DNA from: Halomonas cupida
GTDB taxonomy: Bacteria; Pseudomonadota; Gammaproteobacteria; Pseudomonadales; Halomonadaceae
Reading direction: 5' to 3'
Length of the DNA stretch: 64,000 nt
NCBI RefSeq assembly: GCF_900142755.1
Contig: NZ_FRCA01000010.1
Coordinates: 1-64,000, forward strand
The position numbers and the translations under genes are program-made. This document shows positions 22,741 through 33,970 of the stretch, one piece after another. How positions within the stretch are numbered: position 1 is the first letter of the stretch; the number at the start of each line of letters is the position of its first letter. The notes under the pieces are model-generated. The model saw nothing but the letters and a program-made list of their open reading frames with translations. It was not told the DNA's origin and ran no database searches.

Positions 22741-24861
22741 GTGGCCCGCAAGACTCCACTTAATCGCTACCGCAATATCGGAATCGTTGCCCACGTCGAT
22801 GCCGGCAAGACCACCACGACCGAGCGCGTGCTGTTCTATACCGGGATCAACCACAAGTTGGGCGAGACCCACGAGGGTGCTTCTACCACCGACTGGATGG
22901 AGCAGGAGCAGGAGCGTGGCATTACGATCACCTCTGCTGCCGTGACCACCTTTTGGAAAGGCATGAACCACCAGTTCGATGAACATCGCATCAACATCAT
23001 CGATACACCTGGGCACGTTGACTTCACCATCGAAGTCGAGCGTTCCCTGCGTGTACTCGATGGTGCTGTTGTCGTGCTGTGCGGTTCCTCCGGTGTGCAG
23101 CCGCAGACCGAGACCGTCTGGCGTCAGGCCAACAAGTACGAAGTCCCGCGCATGGTGTTCGTCAACAAGATGGACCGTACCGGCGCTGACTTCTTCATGG
23201 TGGTCGACCAGTTGAAGGATCGCTTGGGTGCCAACACGGTGCCGATCCAGATCAACTGGGGCACTGAGGAAGACTTCAAGGGTGTCATCGACCTGCTCGA
23301 GATGAAGGCCATTCTGTGGAATGAGGCGGACTTCGGTGCCACCTATGACCTGGTCGACATCCCGGCTGAGCTTCAGGAAACAGCGGACAAGTACCGCGAA
23401 GAGATGATCGAGGCTGCCGCCGAGGCATCCGAGGAACTGATGGACAAGTACCTCGAAGAAGGCGAGCTGACCAAGGAAGAGATCAAGGCCGGCCTGCGTC
23501 GTCGTACCCTCGACAACGAGATCGTGCTGGTCACCTGCGGCTCCGCGTTCAAGAACAAGGGTGTGCAGGCGGTGCTGGATGCCGTCGTCGAATACCTGCC
23601 GTCGCCCACCGAGGTCAAGGCCATCGAAGGTGAGCTGGACGACAAGGACGGCACTATCGCGACCCGTGAGGCCGACGATAAAGCCCCCTTCGCCGCGCTG
23701 GCGTTCAAGATCGCTACCGACCCGTTCGTCGGTACGCTGACCTTCATCCGCGTCTACTCGGGTGTGCTGAATTCTGGTGACAGCGTCTACAACTCTGTCA
23801 AGCAGAAGAAGGAGCGCGTTGGCCGTATCGTGCAGATGCACGCCAACTCCCGCGAAGAGATCAAGGAAGTTCTGGCTGGCGATATCGCCGCCTGTATCGG
23901 CCTGAAGGACGTCACTACTGGTGACACGCTGTGCGACTTGAACGACAAGATTGTTCTCGAGCGCATGGAGTTCCCGGATCCGGTTATTTCCGTGGCCGTG
24001 GAGCCCAAGTCCAAGGCTGACCAGGAAAAGATGGGTGTCGCACTGGGCAAGTTGGCCCAGGAAGACCCGTCCTTCCGCGTCAAGACCGATGAAGAAACCG
24101 GCCAGACCATCATTTCTGGTATGGGCGAGCTGCACCTGGACATCATCGTTGACCGCATGCGTCGCGAGTTCAAGGTGGAAGCCAACATCGGCAAGCCTCA
24201 GGTTGCCTACCGCGAAACCATTCGCGGCAGCGTCGAGCAGGAAGGCAAGTTCGTCCGTCAGTCTGGTGGTCGTGGTCAGTTCGGTCACGTCTGGCTGCGC
24301 ATCGAGCCGCTCACCGAAGCGGACAAGGGCGACGACGAAGAAATGCACTTCAAGTTCGCTTCTGAAATCGTCGGTGGTGTAGTTCCCAAGGAATACGTGC
24401 CGGCGGTCGAAAAGGGCGCGTACGAGCAGCTCCAGAATGGTGTCATCGCGGGCTACCCGATGATCGACGTCAAGGTTACTCTGTACGATGGTTCCTATCA
24501 CGACGTGGACTCCAACGAGACCGCGTTCAAGGTGGCCTCTTCCATGGCCATCAAGGAAGGCGCCAAGAAGGCCAAGGCCGTCCTGCTGGAGCCGATGATG
24601 CAGGTCGAGGTCGTGACCCCTGAAGACTTCATGGGTGACGTCATGGGCGACCTGAACCGTCGTCGCGGTCTGGTGCAGGGTATGGATGACTCCTCTTCAG
24701 GCAAGGTCATCCGCGCAGTGGTGCCGCTGGGTGAGATGTTCGGTTATGCAACCGATCTGCGCTCACAGACCCAGGGCCGTGCGAGCTACTCCATGGAGTT
24801 CGCGAAGTACGACGAGGCTCCCTCAAGCGTCGTTGAAGCCGTCATCAACCAGAACGGTTAA
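22741..24861 (+). CDS. fusA: Translation elongation factor G
   Basis: EF-G is the GTPase that drives translocation. The 706-residue protein starts at a GTG after a GGAGAG site and shows the G1 motif AHVDAGKTT near residue 18, DTPGHVDFT (G3), [10 protein letters not shown] (G4) and domains II-V, including [16 protein letters not shown] and [20 protein letters not shown] (split from a longer conserved block). Its length matches the E. coli factor (704). tuf follows after 29 bases. Confidence 0.99.
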   Translation: MARKTPLNRYRNIGIVAHVDAGKTTTTERVLFYTGINHKLGETHEGASTTDWMEQEQERGITITSAAVTTFWKGMNHQFDEHRINIIDTPGHVDFTIEVERSLRVLDGAVVVLCGSSGVQPQTETVWRQANKYEVPRMVFVNKMDRTGADFFMVVDQLKDRLGANTVPIQINWGTEEDFKGVIDLLEMKAILWNEADFGATYDLVDIPAELQETADKYREEMIEAAAEASEELMDKYLEEGELTKEEIKAGLRRRTLDNEIVLVTCGSAFKNKGVQAVLDAVVEYLPSPTEVKAIEGELDDKDGTIATREADDKAPFAALAFKIATDPFVGTLTFIRVYSGVLNSGDSVYNSVKQKKERVGRIVQMHANSREEIKEVLAGDIAACIGLKDVTTGDTLCDLNDKIVLERMEFPDPVISVAVEPKSKADQEKMGVALGKLAQEDPSFRVKTDEETGQTIISGMGELHLDIIVDRMRREFKVEANIGKPQVAYRETIRGSVEQEGKFVRQSGGRGQFGHVWLRIEPLTEADKGDDEEMHFKFASEIVGGVVPKEYVPAVEKGAYEQLQNGVIAGYPMIDVKVTLYDGSYHDVDSNETAFKVASSMAIKEGAKKAKAVLLEPMMQVEVVTPEDFMGDVMGDLNRRRGLVQGMDDSSSGKVIRAVVPLGEMFGYATDLRSQTQGRASYSMEFAKYDEAPSSVVEAVINQNG

Positions 24862-24890
24862 CCGTTAGCTAACGTAAAGAGGTCATAGCA

Positions 24891-26084
24891 GTGGCTAAGG
24901 AAAAATTCGAACGTTCCAAACCGCACGTCAACGTCGGCACCATCGGTCACGTTGACCACGGCAAGACTACTCTGACTGCGGCCCTGACCCGCGTGTCTGC
25001 TGAAGTTTTCGGTGGCGACTGGCGTGAATTTGACACTATCGACAATGCTCCGGAAGAGCGTGAGCGTGGTATCACCATCGCTACCTCTCACGTTGAGTAT
25101 CAGTCCGAAGACCGTCACTACGCTCACGTTGACTGCCCGGGACACGCTGACTACGTCAAGAACATGATCACCGGTGCTGCCCAGATGGACGGCGCGATCC
25201 TGGTCTGCTCCGCAGCTGACGGTCCCATGCCGCAGACTCGCGAGCACATCCTGCTGTCTCGTCAGGTTGGCGTTCCGTTCATCGTCGTGTTCCTGAACAA
25301 GGCCGACATGGTCGACGACGAAGAGCTGCTCGAGCTGGTCGAGATGGAAGTGCGTGAACTCCTGAGCGAGTACGACTTCCCGGGTGACGACACTCCGATC
25401 ATCACCGGTTCTGCCCTGATGGCTCTGGAAGGCAAGGACGACAACGGCATGGGTACTACCGCCGTTGCCAACCTGATCAAGGCTCTGGATGCCTACATCC
25501 CTGAGCCGGAGCGTGCCATCGATCAGCCGTTCCTGATGCCGATCGAGGACGTGTTCTCCATCTCCGGTCGCGGTACCGTTGTTACCGGTCGTATCGAGCG
25601 CGGCATCGTCAAGCCGGGCGAAGAGATCGAGATCGTCGGTATCAAGGACACCACCAAGACTACCGTTACCGGTGTCGAGATGTTCCGTAAGCTGCTCGAC
25701 GAAGGTCGTGCCGGTGAGAACGTCGGCGCGCTGCTGCGCGGCACCAAGCGTGACGACGTCGAGCGTGGTCAGGTTCTGGCCAAGCCGGGCACCATCACTC
25801 CGCACACCAAGTTCGAAGCGGAAGTGTATGTTCTGTCCAAGGACGAAGGTGGTCGTCACACTCCGTTCTTCAAGGGCTACCGTCCGCAGTTCTACTTCCG
25901 TACCACTGACATCACTGGTACCTGTGAACTGCCGGAAGGCGTCGAGATGGTCATGCCGGGCGACAACGTTCAGATGGTTGTCAACCTGATCGCTCCGATC
26001 GCCATGGACGAAGGTCTGCGCTTCGCTATTCGCGAAGGCGGTCGTACCGTCGGCGCTGGCGTCGTGGCCAAGATCGTCGAGTAA
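24891..26084 (+). CDS. tuf: Translation elongation factor Tu
   Basis: EF-Tu delivers aminoacyl-tRNA to the ribosome. The 397-residue product starts at a GTG ([20 protein letters not shown]) and contains [34 protein letters not shown] and NKADMVDD, the three GTP-binding motifs. It ends the str operon and has its own strong terminator. This is the only tuf gene in the window; the place where tufB normally stands, after tRNA-Thr, is empty. Confidence 0.99.
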   Translation: MAKEKFERSKPHVNVGTIGHVDHGKTTLTAALTRVSAEVFGGDWREFDTIDNAPEERERGITIATSHVEYQSEDRHYAHVDCPGHADYVKNMITGAAQMDGAILVCSAADGPMPQTREHILLSRQVGVPFIVVFLNKADMVDDEELLELVEMEVRELLSEYDFPGDDTPIITGSALMALEGKDDNGMGTTAVANLIKALDAYIPEPERAIDQPFLMPIEDVFSISGRGTVVTGRIERGIVKPGEEIEIVGIKDTTKTTVTGVEMFRKLLDEGRAGENVGALLRGTKRDDVERGQVLAKPGTITPHTKFEAEVYVLSKDEGGRHTPFFKGYRPQFYFRTTDITGTCELPEGVEMVMPGDNVQMVVNLIAPIAMDEGLRFAIREGGRTVGAGVVAKIVE

Positions 26085-26100
26085 GCCATAGGCTTACGAT

Positions 26101-26133
26101 AGAAGGGGGCTTCCAAAAGAAGCCCCCTTTTCT
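26101..26133 (+). terminator. str operon terminator after tuf
   Basis: AAGGGGGCTTC (26103-26113) pairs perfectly with GAAGCCCCCTT (26119-26129) across a 5-base loop and is followed by T residues. Confidence 0.93.
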
Positions 26134-26152
26134 GCGCGTCGATATTGAGGGT

Positions 26153-26181
26153 TTGACTCTCGATGTCGGCGCGCATATAAT
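26153..26181 (+). promoter_or_regulatory. S10 operon promoter
   Basis: TTGACT, an exact 17-base spacer and a perfect TATAAT (26176-26181) make this the best sigma-70 promoter in the window. It lies about 64 bases before the rpsJ start, so the mRNA leader is only about 57 bases. Confidence 0.92.
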
Positions 26182-26244
26182 GCGCATCCTTTGAATGCGT
26201 GGGTTGACGGCTCGCGCCGTCAAGATCCATTGGAGTTAGGGCAA

Positions 26245-26556
26245 ATGCAGAACCAGAAGATTCGCATTCGGTTGAAGGCTTTCGACCATCGCCTGATCGA
26301 TCAGTCCGCCGCGGAAATCGTTGATACCGCCAAGCGTACTGGCGCCCAGGTTCGTGGTCCGATTCCTCTGCCGACCAATCGCGAGCGCTACACTGTGCTG
26401 ATTTCTCCGCACGTGAACAAGGACGCCCGTGATCAGTACGAGATTCGTACCCACAAGCGTGTGCTCGACATTGTTGAGCCGACCGAAAAGACCGTTGATG
26501 CGCTGATGAAGCTCGACCTCGCTGCTGGCGTGGACGTGCAGATCAAGCTCGACTGA
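26245..26556 (+). CDS. rpsJ: 30S ribosomal protein S10 (NusE)
   Basis: S10 is part of the 30S head and also serves as NusE in antitermination with NusB and NusG. The 103-residue protein (same as E. coli) contains [18 protein letters not shown] and [20 protein letters not shown]. The ATG follows TTGGAGTTAGGG. It leads the S10 operon, but a 155-base gap separates it from rplC, much more than the few tens of bases typical here. Confidence 0.98.
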   Translation: MQNQKIRIRLKAFDHRLIDQSAAEIVDTAKRTGAQVRGPIPLPTNRERYTVLISPHVNKDARDQYEIRTHKRVLDIVEPTEKTVDALMKLDLAAGVDVQIKLD

Positions 26557-26711
26557 TACCACACTAGACACTCGCGGCCCAGCGTCCCTCGTTTGTGATT
26601 TGAGGTTCAGCAGCCGCCGCGCCGGGATGGCGCCATACAACGTGCTAGTGGAATGCTCTGGAAAGGGCAGCCATAGCGGGTGATAGCCCCGTACACTATA
26701 GGAGATAGAGA

Positions 26712-27350
26712 ATGACTATCGGTTTGGTCGGTAGGAAGGCGGGTATGACCCGTGTCTTCACCGAAGATGGCGCATCCGTGCCCGTGACCGTTATTGAGGT
26801 TGAGCCTAACCGCGTAACCTGCGTCAAGTCTGTCGAGACTGACGGTTATGCCGCGGTTCAGGTGACAACTGGCTCCCGCAAGGCCAAGCATCTGTCGAAA
26901 GCCCGCGCTGGGCAATTCGCCAAGGCAGGTGTCGAGGCCGGTCGTTCGCTGATGGAGTTTCGCCTGACTGAAGGCGATGAGGCTCCGGAAGTGGGCGGCG
27001 AACTCACCGTATCCCTCTTCGAAGCTGGTCAGAACGTCGACGTGACCGGTACTTCCAAAGGTAAGGGCTTCCAGGGTGCTGTAAAGCGCTGGAACTTCCG
27101 TACCCAGGATAACAGCCACGGTAACTCCCTGTCCCACCGTGCACCGGGCTCCATCGGCATGTGCCAGACCCCGGGTCGCGTATTCAAGGGCAAGAAGATG
27201 GCCGGCCAGATGGGCAACGTGCGTTGCACCGTTCAGAGCCTGGAAATCGTCCGTGTCGATGCCGAGCGCAATCTGCTGCTGATCAAGGGCGCCGTTCCTG
27301 GTGCTACTGGCAGTGATGTCATTGTGCGCAGCGCCGTCAAAGCTCGCTGA
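26712..27350 (+). CDS. rplC: 50S ribosomal protein L3
   Basis: L3 is an early assembly protein near the peptidyl transferase centre. The 212-residue product starts [20 protein letters not shown] and contains the [17 protein letters not shown] and [20 protein letters not shown] motifs. An AGGAGATAGAG site precedes the ATG. rplD follows after 14 bases. Confidence 0.98.
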   Translation: MTIGLVGRKAGMTRVFTEDGASVPVTVIEVEPNRVTCVKSVETDGYAAVQVTTGSRKAKHLSKARAGQFAKAGVEAGRSLMEFRLTEGDEAPEVGGELTVSLFEAGQNVDVTGTSKGKGFQGAVKRWNFRTQDNSHGNSLSHRAPGSIGMCQTPGRVFKGKKMAGQMGNVRCTVQSLEIVRVDAERNLLLIKGAVPGATGSDVIVRSAVKAR

Positions 27351-27364
27351 AGGGGAAATTTCCA

Positions 27365-27973
27365 ATGAATCTGAATCTTGCAGGTGCAAGCGCCGGGACT
27401 GTTGAACTGTCCGACGCTACCTTTGGCAAAGAATTCAACGAGGCGCTGGTTCACCAGGTTGTCACTGCCTATCTGGCAGGTGGCCGTCAGGGTACCCGTG
27501 CACAGAAGAACCGTTCCGATGTCCGTGGCGGCGGCAAGAAGCCGTGGCGCCAGAAGGGAACTGGCCGTGCTCGTGCCGGTACTATCCGTTCGCCGATCTG
27601 GCGCAGCGGTGGTGTGACCTTCGCAGCTCGTCCGCAGGACCACTCCCAGAAGGTCAACCGCAAGATGTACCGTGCGGCCATGCGCTCGATTCTTTCCGAG
27701 CTGGTCCGTCAGGAACGTCTGGTTGCGGTCGAGAACTTCACTGTCGAGTCGCCGAAAACCAAGCAGCTGGTCGCCAAGCTCAAGGAACTCAGCCTTGAGA
27801 AGGTTCTGATCGTGACTGAAGAAGTCGACGAGAACCTGTATCTGGCCGCCCGCAACATCCCCAATGTGGATGTGGTGGACGTTGCCGCCGCCGACCCGGT
27901 TAGCCTGGTCGCCTTTGACAAGGTCCTGGCTACCGTCTCCGCTCTGCGCAAATTCGAGGAGAAGCTGGCATGA
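27365..27973 (+). CDS. rplD: 50S ribosomal protein L4
   Basis: L4 lines the peptide exit tunnel; in E. coli it also represses the S10 operon through the leader RNA. The 202-residue protein (201 in E. coli) has the extended tunnel loop with [25 protein letters not shown] sequence (seen as [18 protein letters not shown]) and [20 protein letters not shown]. The stop overlaps rplW by four bases (ATGA). Confidence 0.98.
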   Translation: MNLNLAGASAGTVELSDATFGKEFNEALVHQVVTAYLAGGRQGTRAQKNRSDVRGGGKKPWRQKGTGRARAGTIRSPIWRSGGVTFAARPQDHSQKVNRKMYRAAMRSILSELVRQERLVAVENFTVESPKTKQLVAKLKELSLEKVLIVTEEVDENLYLAARNIPNVDVVDVAAADPVSLVAFDKVLATVSALRKFEEKLA

Positions 27974-28266
27974 ACCAGGAGCGTGTATTCAAGGTTCTGC
28001 TTGGTCCACACGTGACCGAGAAGGCCGCCATGGCTGCCGAGCGTAACCAGTACGTGTTCAAGGTGGCAGGCGACGCAACCAAGCCCGAGATCAAGGCCGC
28101 TGTTCAGCAGTTGTTCGGCAAGAAGGTCGATCGCGTTCAGGTTCTGAACGTCAAGGGCAAGACCAAGCGCACTGCGCACGGTATTGGTCAGCGCAAGGGT
28201 TATCGCAAGGCGTACGTGACACTGGCCGCCGGCGAGACGCTTGAAGACTTCTCTGGCGCCGAGTAA
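27970..28266 (+). CDS. rplW: 50S ribosomal protein L23
   Basis: L23 sits at the tunnel exit and binds trigger factor and SRP. The 98-residue product contains [20 protein letters not shown] and the [15 protein letters not shown] segment. It overlaps rplD by four bases, implying translational coupling, and rplB follows 17 bases later. Confidence 0.97.
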   Translation: MNQERVFKVLLGPHVTEKAAMAAERNQYVFKVAGDATKPEIKAAVQQLFGKKVDRVQVLNVKGKTKRTAHGIGQRKGYRKAYVTLAAGETLEDFSGAE

Positions 28267-28283
28267 AGGCAGGAGTACGGATC

Positions 28284-29114
28284 ATGGCAATCGTCAAGAC
28301 TAAACCCACATCTGCCGGTCGTCGCCACGTCGTCAAAGTCGTTGGTGAGAATCTGCACAAGGGCCGCGCATACGCGCCGTTGCTCGAGAAGCAGTCGAAG
28401 TCCGGTGGTCGTAACAACTACGGTCGCATCACTACCCGCCACGTGGGCGGTGGTCACCGTCATCACTATCGTATCGTCGATTTCAAGCGCACCAAGGATG
28501 GCATTCCGGCCATCGTTGAGCGTCTTGAGCACGATCCGAACCGTAGCGCACACATCGCGCTGCTGAAGTATCTCGATGGCGAGCGTCGCTACATCATCGC
28601 GCCGAAGGGCGTGAGTGCTGGTGACCGTCTCGAGTCCGGCGTCAACGCGCCGATCAAGAAGGGCAACGCTCTGCCGCTGCGTAACATCCCGCTGGGTTCC
28701 ACAGTTCATTGCATCGAACTGAAGCCGGGCAAGGGTGCGCAGATGGCTCGCAGCGCCGGTACCAGCGCCCAGCTGGTAGCACGTGAAGGCAACTACGCCA
28801 CCCTGCGTCTGCGCTCCGGCGAGATGCGCAAGGTGCTGGCCGAGTGCCGTGCCACCCTGGGTGAAGTGAGCAATTCCGAGCACAGCCTGCGTCAACTTGG
28901 CAAGGCCGGTGCAAAGCGCTGGAGAGGTGTGCGTCCTACCGTTCGCGGTGTTGCGATGAACCCGGTGGATCACCCGCACGGTGGTGGTGAAGGCCGCACC
29001 AGCGGTGGTCGTCATCCGGTGTCCCCGTGGGGTATGCCCACCAAGGGCCACAAGACCCGCAAGAACAAGCGCACCGACAAGCTGATCGTCCGCCGCCGCA
29101 AGGCTCGCGGTTAA
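28284..29114 (+). CDS. rplB: 50S ribosomal protein L2
   Basis: L2 is needed for subunit joining and peptidyl transferase activity. The 276-residue product starts [19 protein letters not shown] and has the C-terminal signature [20 protein letters not shown], including the functionally important His in HPHGGGEG. It is slightly longer than the E. coli protein (273). Confidence 0.98.
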   Translation: MAIVKTKPTSAGRRHVVKVVGENLHKGRAYAPLLEKQSKSGGRNNYGRITTRHVGGGHRHHYRIVDFKRTKDGIPAIVERLEHDPNRSAHIALLKYLDGERRYIIAPKGVSAGDRLESGVNAPIKKGNALPLRNIPLGSTVHCIELKPGKGAQMARSAGTSAQLVAREGNYATLRLRSGEMRKVLAECRATLGEVSNSEHSLRQLGKAGAKRWRGVRPTVRGVAMNPVDHPHGGGEGRTSGGRHPVSPWGMPTKGHKTRKNKRTDKLIVRRRKARG

Positions 29115-29147
29115 GATCCCACGCCAAGATATCAAGAGGTAACGGCT

Positions 29148-29423
29148 GTGCCACGTTCACTGAAGAAAGGTCCTTTCATTGACCTTCATCTGCTGAAAAA
29201 GGTTGAGACTGCAGCGGAGAAGAACGATCGCAAACCGATCAAGACCTGGTCGCGTCGTTCAATGATCCTGCCCAATATGGTCGGGCTCACCATTGCAGTC
29301 CATAACGGTCGCCAACATGTCCCGGTGCACGTCTCCGAGGAAATGGTTGGCCACAAGCTGGGCGAATTCGCTGCTACCCGCACCTATCGCGGCCACGTGG
29401 CGGACAAGAAAGCCAAACGGTAA
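29148..29423 (+). CDS. rpsS: 30S ribosomal protein S19
   Basis: S19 works with S13 in the 30S head and contacts the P-site tRNA. The 91-residue protein starts at a GTG ([20 protein letters not shown]) after an AGAGGTAACG site, and contains [22 protein letters not shown] in its core (cited here in part: [13 protein letters not shown]). The length matches E. coli (92). Confidence 0.97.
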   Translation: MPRSLKKGPFIDLHLLKKVETAAEKNDRKPIKTWSRRSMILPNMVGLTIAVHNGRQHVPVHVSEEMVGHKLGEFAATRTYRGHVADKKAKR

Positions 29424-29441
29424 GCCAGAGAGGATTGAGAG

Positions 29442-29774
29442 ATGGAAGTCACAGCAAAGCTGCGTGGCGCTGCTTTATCCGCACAGAAGGCCCGTTTGGT
29501 GGCTGACCAGGTGCGCGGTAAGCCGGTCGCCGAGGCGCTCGACCTGCTGACCTTCTCCCCGAAGAAGGCAGCGAAATTGGTCAAGAAGGTGCTTCAGTCC
29601 GCCATCGCGAATGCGGAAGAAAACAACGGCATGGACATTGACGAGCTACGTGTCTCGACCATCTGTGTCGATGAGGGTACGACGCTCAAGCGCATCCGTC
29701 CGCGTGCCAAAGGCCGTGCGGATCGCATTCTGAAGCGTACCTGCCACATCACCGTCAAGGTAGCCGAGAAGTAG
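29442..29774 (+). CDS. rplV: 50S ribosomal protein L22
   Basis: L22 forms part of the exit-tunnel constriction; its beta-hairpin (around [20 protein letters not shown] in relatives, here [18 protein letters not shown] near residue 80) is where macrolide-resistance changes occur, and none is apparent. The length of 110 residues equals that of E. coli. It is in the S10 operon, 18 bases after rpsS. Confidence 0.98.
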   Translation: MEVTAKLRGAALSAQKARLVADQVRGKPVAEALDLLTFSPKKAAKLVKKVLQSAIANAEENNGMDIDELRVSTICVDEGTTLKRIRPRAKGRADRILKRTCHITVKVAEK

Positions 29775-29785
29775 GAGTCGACCAG

Positions 29786-30484
29786 ATGGGTCAGAAAGTC
29801 AATCCAACAGGCATCCGACTGGGTATCGTCAAAGACCATACCTCAGTCTGGTACGCCGAGCGCGGCGCCTATGCCGACAAGCTGAACAACGACCTCGCGG
29901 TGCGTAGTTTTCTGCTGGAGCGTCTGAAGAACGCTTCGGTCAGCAAAATCACCATCGAGCGTCCGGCGAACAACGCCCGTATTACCATTCACACTGCCCG
30001 TCCGGGCATCGTGATCGGCAAGAAGGGTGAAGACGTTGATCGTCTGCGTCGCGACGTCACCGAGATGATGGGCGTGCCTGTTCACGTCAACATCGAGGAA
30101 GTTCGCAAGCCCGAGCTGGACGCTCAGCTCGTCGCTCAGAACATTGCCGGCCAGCTCGAGCGCCGTGTGATGTTCCGTCGTGCCATGAAGCGCTCTGTCC
30201 AGAACGCTATGCGTCTGGGCGCCGGCGGCATCAAGGTGCAGCTCTCCGGTCGCCTTGGCGGCGCGGAAATTGCCCGCACCGAGTGGTACCGCGAAGGTCG
30301 TGTTCCGCTGCACACTCTGCGTGCGGACATCGATTACGCCACCTTCGAAGCAAAGACCACCTACGGCATCATTGGTGTCAAGGTCTGGATCTTCAAGGGT
30401 GAAATCCTCGGGGGCATCGAAGAGGTCCGTGCGAAGGCTAAGCAGCCTGCGTCCGCGCCCTCCAAGAAGAAAGGTTCCAGGTAA
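29786..30484 (+). CDS. rpsC: 30S ribosomal protein S3
   Basis: S3 lines the mRNA entry tunnel and has helicase-associated function. The 232-residue protein starts [20 protein letters not shown] and has a KH domain with [17 protein letters not shown] near residue 72 and the C-terminal [11 protein letters not shown] motif. It lies 11 bases after rplV and 15 before rplP. Confidence 0.98.
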   Translation: MGQKVNPTGIRLGIVKDHTSVWYAERGAYADKLNNDLAVRSFLLERLKNASVSKITIERPANNARITIHTARPGIVIGKKGEDVDRLRRDVTEMMGVPVHVNIEEVRKPELDAQLVAQNIAGQLERRVMFRRAMKRSVQNAMRLGAGGIKVQLSGRLGGAEIARTEWYREGRVPLHTLRADIDYATFEAKTTYGIIGVKVWIFKGEILGGIEEVRAKAKQPASAPSKKKGSR

Positions 30485-30499
30485 GGGGAGAGCGAATCG

Positions 30500-30913
30500 A
30501 TGTTACAACCCAAGCGTATGAAATTCCGCAAGATGCAGAAAGGCCGTAACCGTGGCCTGGCGCATCGCGGAAGCAAGGTAAGCTTCGGCGAATATGGCCT
30601 CAAGGCCACTGGTCGTGGTCGCGTTACCGCCCGTCAGATCGAAGCTGGCCGTCGTGCCATCACCCGTCACGTCAAGCGTGGCGGCAAGATCTGGATCCGT
30701 GTCTTCCCGGACAAGCCGATTTCCAAGAAGCCTCTGGAAGTCCGGATGGGTAAAGGTAAGGGCTCCGTCGAGTACTGGGTCGCTCAGATCCAGCCAGGAC
30801 GTGTCCTGTACGAGATCGAAGGCGTTTCCGAGGAGCTGGCTCGCGAAGCATTCGCACTGGCCGCCCAGAAGTTCCCGGTCTCCACCACCTTTGTGAAACG
30901 GACGGTGATGTGA
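30500..30913 (+). CDS. rplP: 50S ribosomal protein L16
   Basis: L16 contacts the A-site tRNA and is a late assembly protein. The 137-residue product (136 in E. coli) starts [19 protein letters not shown] and contains [20 protein letters not shown] and [19 protein letters not shown]. The preferred rpmC ATG begins on the last base of its TGA stop, so the genes overlap by one base. Confidence 0.98.
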   Translation: MLQPKRMKFRKMQKGRNRGLAHRGSKVSFGEYGLKATGRGRVTARQIEAGRRAITRHVKRGGKIWIRVFPDKPISKKPLEVRMGKGKGSVEYWVAQIQPGRVLYEIEGVSEELAREAFALAAQKFPVSTTFVKRTVM

Positions 30914-31104
30914 TGAAAGCCCAGGAAATTCGTGAAAAGTCAGTAGAACAGCTCCAGGAGCAGCTTCTCGAACTCCTCCGCGAGCAGTTCAACCTGCGCA
31001 TGCAGAAGGCCACCGGCCAGTTGAGCCAGACTCATCTGCTCAAGCAGGTTCGTCGGGACATTGCCCGCGTGAAGACTGTGCTCAACGAGAAGGCAGGTGT
31101 CTGA
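30913..31104 (+). CDS. rpmC: 50S ribosomal protein L29
   Basis: L29 sits near the tunnel exit beside L23. Starting at the ATG gives 63 residues ([20 protein letters not shown]...), the same length as E. coli L29; a GTG one codon upstream is possible but does not fit the family N-terminus. The conserved [17 protein letters not shown] and [17 protein letters not shown] stretches are present. Confidence 0.97.
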   Translation: MKAQEIREKSVEQLQEQLLELLREQFNLRMQKATGQLSQTHLLKQVRRDIARVKTVLNEKAGV

Positions 31105-31105
31105 G

Positions 31106-31366
31106 ATGGCCGAAGAGAAAAAAGCCCGTAAGCTCACCGGTAAGGTGGTGAGCGACAAGATGGACAAGTCCATCGTCGTCATGATCGAGCGTCGTGAGCG
31201 CCACCCGATCTACGGCAAATATGTCAAGCGCTCCACCAAGCTGCACGCCCACGACGAGACCAACCAGGCGAAAGCCGGTGACACGGTTTCCATTGAGGAA
31301 TGCCGTCCGCTGTCCAGAAAGAAAGCCTGGACGCTGGTTGAAGTCGTCGAACAGGCCAAGGGTTGA
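31106..31366 (+). CDS. rpsQ: 30S ribosomal protein S17
   Basis: S17 is a primary 16S rRNA-binding protein with an OB fold. The 86-residue product ([20 protein letters not shown]...) contains [19 protein letters not shown] and [17 protein letters not shown]. The ATG lies one base after the rpmC stop, with AGGCAGGTG as ribosome-binding site. Confidence 0.97.
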   Translation: MAEEKKARKLTGKVVSDKMDKSIVVMIERRERHPIYGKYVKRSTKLHAHDETNQAKAGDTVSIEECRPLSRKKAWTLVEVVEQAKG

Positions 31367-31418
31367 TTGGCTTCGTGCCATCAACTCCGTGCAGTCAGAT
31401 TAGGTTTGGAGAAAACCG

Positions 31419-31790
31419 ATGATTCAGACTCAGACTATGCTGGATGTCGCTGACAACAGCGGAGCGCGCCGGGTGCAGTGCATCAAGGTGCTCGGTGGTT
31501 CACACCGCCGCTATGCTCGCGTTGGTGACATCATCAAGGTCACGGTGAAGGAAGCCATTCCGCGCGGCAAGGTCAAGAAAGGCCAGGTGCTGAAGGCGGT
31601 GGTTGTCCGCACCCGCAGTGGCGTCCGTCGTTCCGACGGCTCGCTGATCCGCTTCGATGGAAATGCGGCTGTTCTGTTGAACAACACCAACGATCAGCCG
31701 ATCGGTACCCGTATCTTCGGACCGGTGACGCGTGAGCTTCGTAACGAGAAGTTCATGAAGATCATTTCCTTGGCGCCTGAAGTGCTGTAA
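31419..31790 (+). CDS. rplN: 50S ribosomal protein L14
   Basis: L14 forms intersubunit bridges and is the target of the silencing factor RsfS. Its 123 residues equal the E. coli length: [60 protein letters not shown]. It is the first gene of the spc set; 52 bases separate it from rpsQ, without a clear terminator, so read-through from the S10 operon is likely. Confidence 0.98.
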   Translation: MIQTQTMLDVADNSGARRVQCIKVLGGSHRRYARVGDIIKVTVKEAIPRGKVKKGQVLKAVVVRTRSGVRRSDGSLIRFDGNAAVLLNNTNDQPIGTRIFGPVTRELRNEKFMKIISLAPEVL

Positions 31791-31804
31791 GGAGCGAGGC
31801 GGAT

Positions 31805-32122
31805 ATGCAAAAGATCAAACGTGATGATGAAGTAGTCGTCATCGCCGGTAAGGACAAGGGCAAGCGTGGTACCGTGAAGCGCGTTCTCAAGAACGAACGC
31901 TTTGTGGTATCCGGTGTGAACATGATCAAGCGTCACACCAAGCCCAACCCCATGGCCGGCAATCAGGGCGGTATCGTCGAGCGTGAGGCTCCGATTCACG
32001 CGTCCAACGTAGCCATCTTCAATCAGGAGACCGGTAAGGCGGATCGCGTCGGCTTCCAGATCAAGGAAGACGGTACCAAGGTACGTATCTACAAGTCGAC
32101 GCAAGCGCAGATCGACGCCTAA
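31805..32122 (+). CDS. rplX: 50S ribosomal protein L24
   Basis: L24 initiates 50S assembly and sits by the tunnel exit. The 105-residue protein has the KOW motif at the N-terminus ([19 protein letters not shown]) and [19 protein letters not shown]. Together with rplN it marks the start of the spc operon, whose expression E. coli controls through S8 binding at rplE. Confidence 0.97.
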   Translation: MQKIKRDDEVVVIAGKDKGKRGTVKRVLKNERFVVSGVNMIKRHTKPNPMAGNQGGIVEREAPIHASNVAIFNQETGKADRVGFQIKEDGTKVRIYKSTQAQIDA

Positions 32123-32140
32123 CGCGAGTCGGGTAGCAAA

Positions 32141-32680
32141 ATGGCGAACTTGAAAGAACGTTATCAAAACGAGGTGGTGGCTCAACTCAAAGAGCAGTTC
32201 AGCTACGCCAACGTTATGCAGGTACCCCGGATCACCAAGGTGACTCTGAATATGGGTATCGGCGAAGCGACCAGCGACAAGAAGCTGATCGACAACGCTA
32301 TCGGTGACATGGAGAAGCTTTCCGGTCAGAAGCCGATGGTCACCAAGGCACGCAAGTCCATCGCGGGCTTCAAGGTGCGTGAAGGCTGGCCGATCGGGAT
32401 CAAGGTAACACTGCGCGCTGAGCGCATGTGGGACTTCCTGGATCGCCTGGTGAATATCGCGATCCCCCGCGTTCGTGACTTCCGTGGTCTCAACCCGAAG
32501 TCCTTCGACGGTCGTGGCAATTATTCCATGGGGGTGCGTGAGCAGATCATCTTCCCGGAGCTCGAGTATGATAAGATCGACCGGGTTCGTGGTCTGGATG
32601 TCACCATCACCACCACTGCCAACACCGATGAAGAAGGTCGTGCGCTGCTTAGCGCGCTGAACTTCCCGTTCAAGAAATAG
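32141..32680 (+). CDS. rplE: 50S ribosomal protein L5
   Basis: L5 binds 5S rRNA and contacts P-site tRNA. The 179-residue length equals E. coli. Conserved parts are [35 protein letters not shown] and the [20 protein letters not shown] segment. In E. coli S8 represses translation from a site at the rplX-rplE junction; the 18-base gap here plus the gene start could hold such a site. Confidence 0.98.
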   Translation: MANLKERYQNEVVAQLKEQFSYANVMQVPRITKVTLNMGIGEATSDKKLIDNAIGDMEKLSGQKPMVTKARKSIAGFKVREGWPIGIKVTLRAERMWDFLDRLVNIAIPRVRDFRGLNPKSFDGRGNYSMGVREQIIFPELEYDKIDRVRGLDVTITTTANTDEEGRALLSALNFPFKK

Positions 32681-32690
32681 GGGTGGGATC

Positions 32691-32996
32691 ATGGCAAAGA
32701 AGAGCATGATTGAGCGCGAACTCAAGCGCACAAAGCTGGTGGACAAGTACGCCGCCAAGCGCGTTGCGCTCAAGGCGATCATCCAGGACGTGAACTCCTC
32801 CGATGAGGAGCGCTTCGATGCGCAGCTCAAGTTGCAGTCGCTGCCGCGTGACTCCAGCCCGGTGCGCCAGCGTAATCGCTGCCGCGTCACTGGCCGTCCG
32901 CACGGCTACTACAACAAGTTTGGCCTCGGCCGTAACAAGCTGCGTGAAGCCGCCATGCGTGGCGACGTGCCCGGACTCAAGAAGTCCAGCTGGTAA
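32691..32996 (+). CDS. rpsN: 30S ribosomal protein S14
   Basis: S14 helps assemble the 30S head. The 101-residue long form lacks the zinc-binding CxxC pairs of the short type, as usual in gammaproteobacteria. It contains [17 protein letters not shown] and [20 protein letters not shown]. It lies 10 bases after rplE. Confidence 0.97.
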   Translation: MAKKSMIERELKRTKLVDKYAAKRVALKAIIQDVNSSDEERFDAQLKLQSLPRDSSPVRQRNRCRVTGRPHGYYNKFGLGRNKLREAAMRGDVPGLKKSSW

Positions 32997-33028
32997 CGCC
33001 ACGTAGAATCATCAGGAGCGCAACGTAA

Positions 33029-33421
33029 ATGAGCATGCAAGACACTCTGGCGGATATGTGTACTCGTATCCGCAATGCGCAGCAGGCCACCAAGGAGACG
33101 GTCACCATGCCGTCTTCCAAGATCAAGGTTGAAGTGGCCCGCGTGCTGAAAGAAGAGGGTTTCATCACTGACTTCGCAATCAGCGAATCAGCCAAGCCCG
33201 AACTGACCGTGAGCCTCAAGTACTTTGAAGGCAAGCCGGTTATCGAGCACCTGCAGCGGGTTTCCAAGCCTTCCCTGCGCCAGTACAAGGGTAAGGATGC
33301 GCTGCCGAAGGTCGCCGATGGCCTGGGTATCGCTATCGTCACCACCTCCAAGGGTGTGATGACGGATCGTGCGGCCCGCCAGGCTGGTGTCGGCGGCGAA
33401 GTCCTCTGCACCGTATTCTAG
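33029..33421 (+). CDS. rpsH: 30S ribosomal protein S8
   Basis: S8 binds the central domain of 16S rRNA and in E. coli is the repressor of the spc operon. The 130-residue product (130 in E. coli) starts [20 protein letters not shown] and ends with the conserved [22 protein letters not shown] region, cited as [16 protein letters not shown]. rplF follows after 9 bases. Confidence 0.98.
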   Translation: MSMQDTLADMCTRIRNAQQATKETVTMPSSKIKVEVARVLKEEGFITDFAISESAKPELTVSLKYFEGKPVIEHLQRVSKPSLRQYKGKDALPKVADGLGIAIVTTSKGVMTDRAARQAGVGGEVLCTVF

Positions 33422-33430
33422 GAGTCTGGA

Positions 33431-33961
33431 ATGTCCCGCGTAGCCAAATATCCGGTCAAAGTGCCTGCCGGCGTCGACATCAAACTCGACGGCGCGACAC
33501 TGACTGTCAAGGGCGGTCAGGGCACCCTTTCCATGTCCGTTCACAAGGATGTTGTGATCGGTCAGGAAGACGGTCAACTGACCTTTACACCCAGTGAATC
33601 TGCAAAGAGCTGGGCCATGGTTGGCACAACTCGTGCCCTGGTCCAGAACCTTGTCACTGGTGTGTCTGAGGGGTTCAGCAAGACCCTCGAAATCGTCGGC
33701 GTCGGTTATCGCGCTCAAGCGAAAGGCCAGACGCTCAATCTGTCACTGGGCTTCTCACACCCGGTCGATTACCAACTGCCTGAAGGTGTCGTGGCGGAAA
33801 CGCCCAAGAACACCACTATCGTGCTGAAAAGCGCGGACAAGCAGAAGCTCGGCCAGGTCGCCGCGGAAATCCGCGCATTCCGTCCGCCTGAGCCCTATAA
33901 GGGCAAGGGTGTGCGCTATGCCGACGAGCATGTCCGTCGTAAAGAAGCCAAGAAGAAGTAA
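33431..33961 (+). CDS. rplF: 50S ribosomal protein L6
   Basis: L6 lies near the factor-binding site and the sarcin-ricin loop. The 176-residue protein (177 in E. coli) has two similar domains and the C-terminal signature [16 protein letters not shown]. Mutations here can give aminoglycoside tolerance in other bacteria; none can be judged from this sequence. Confidence 0.98.
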   Translation: MSRVAKYPVKVPAGVDIKLDGATLTVKGGQGTLSMSVHKDVVIGQEDGQLTFTPSESAKSWAMVGTTRALVQNLVTGVSEGFSKTLEIVGVGYRAQAKGQTLNLSLGFSHPVDYQLPEGVVAETPKNTTIVLKSADKQKLGQVAAEIRAFRPPEPYKGKGVRYADEHVRRKEAKKK

Positions 33962-33970
33962 GGCAGGGTT

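Noticed and set aside
22723..24501. A 592-codon open frame antisense to fusA
   Set aside because: Shadow of fusA with no independent support.
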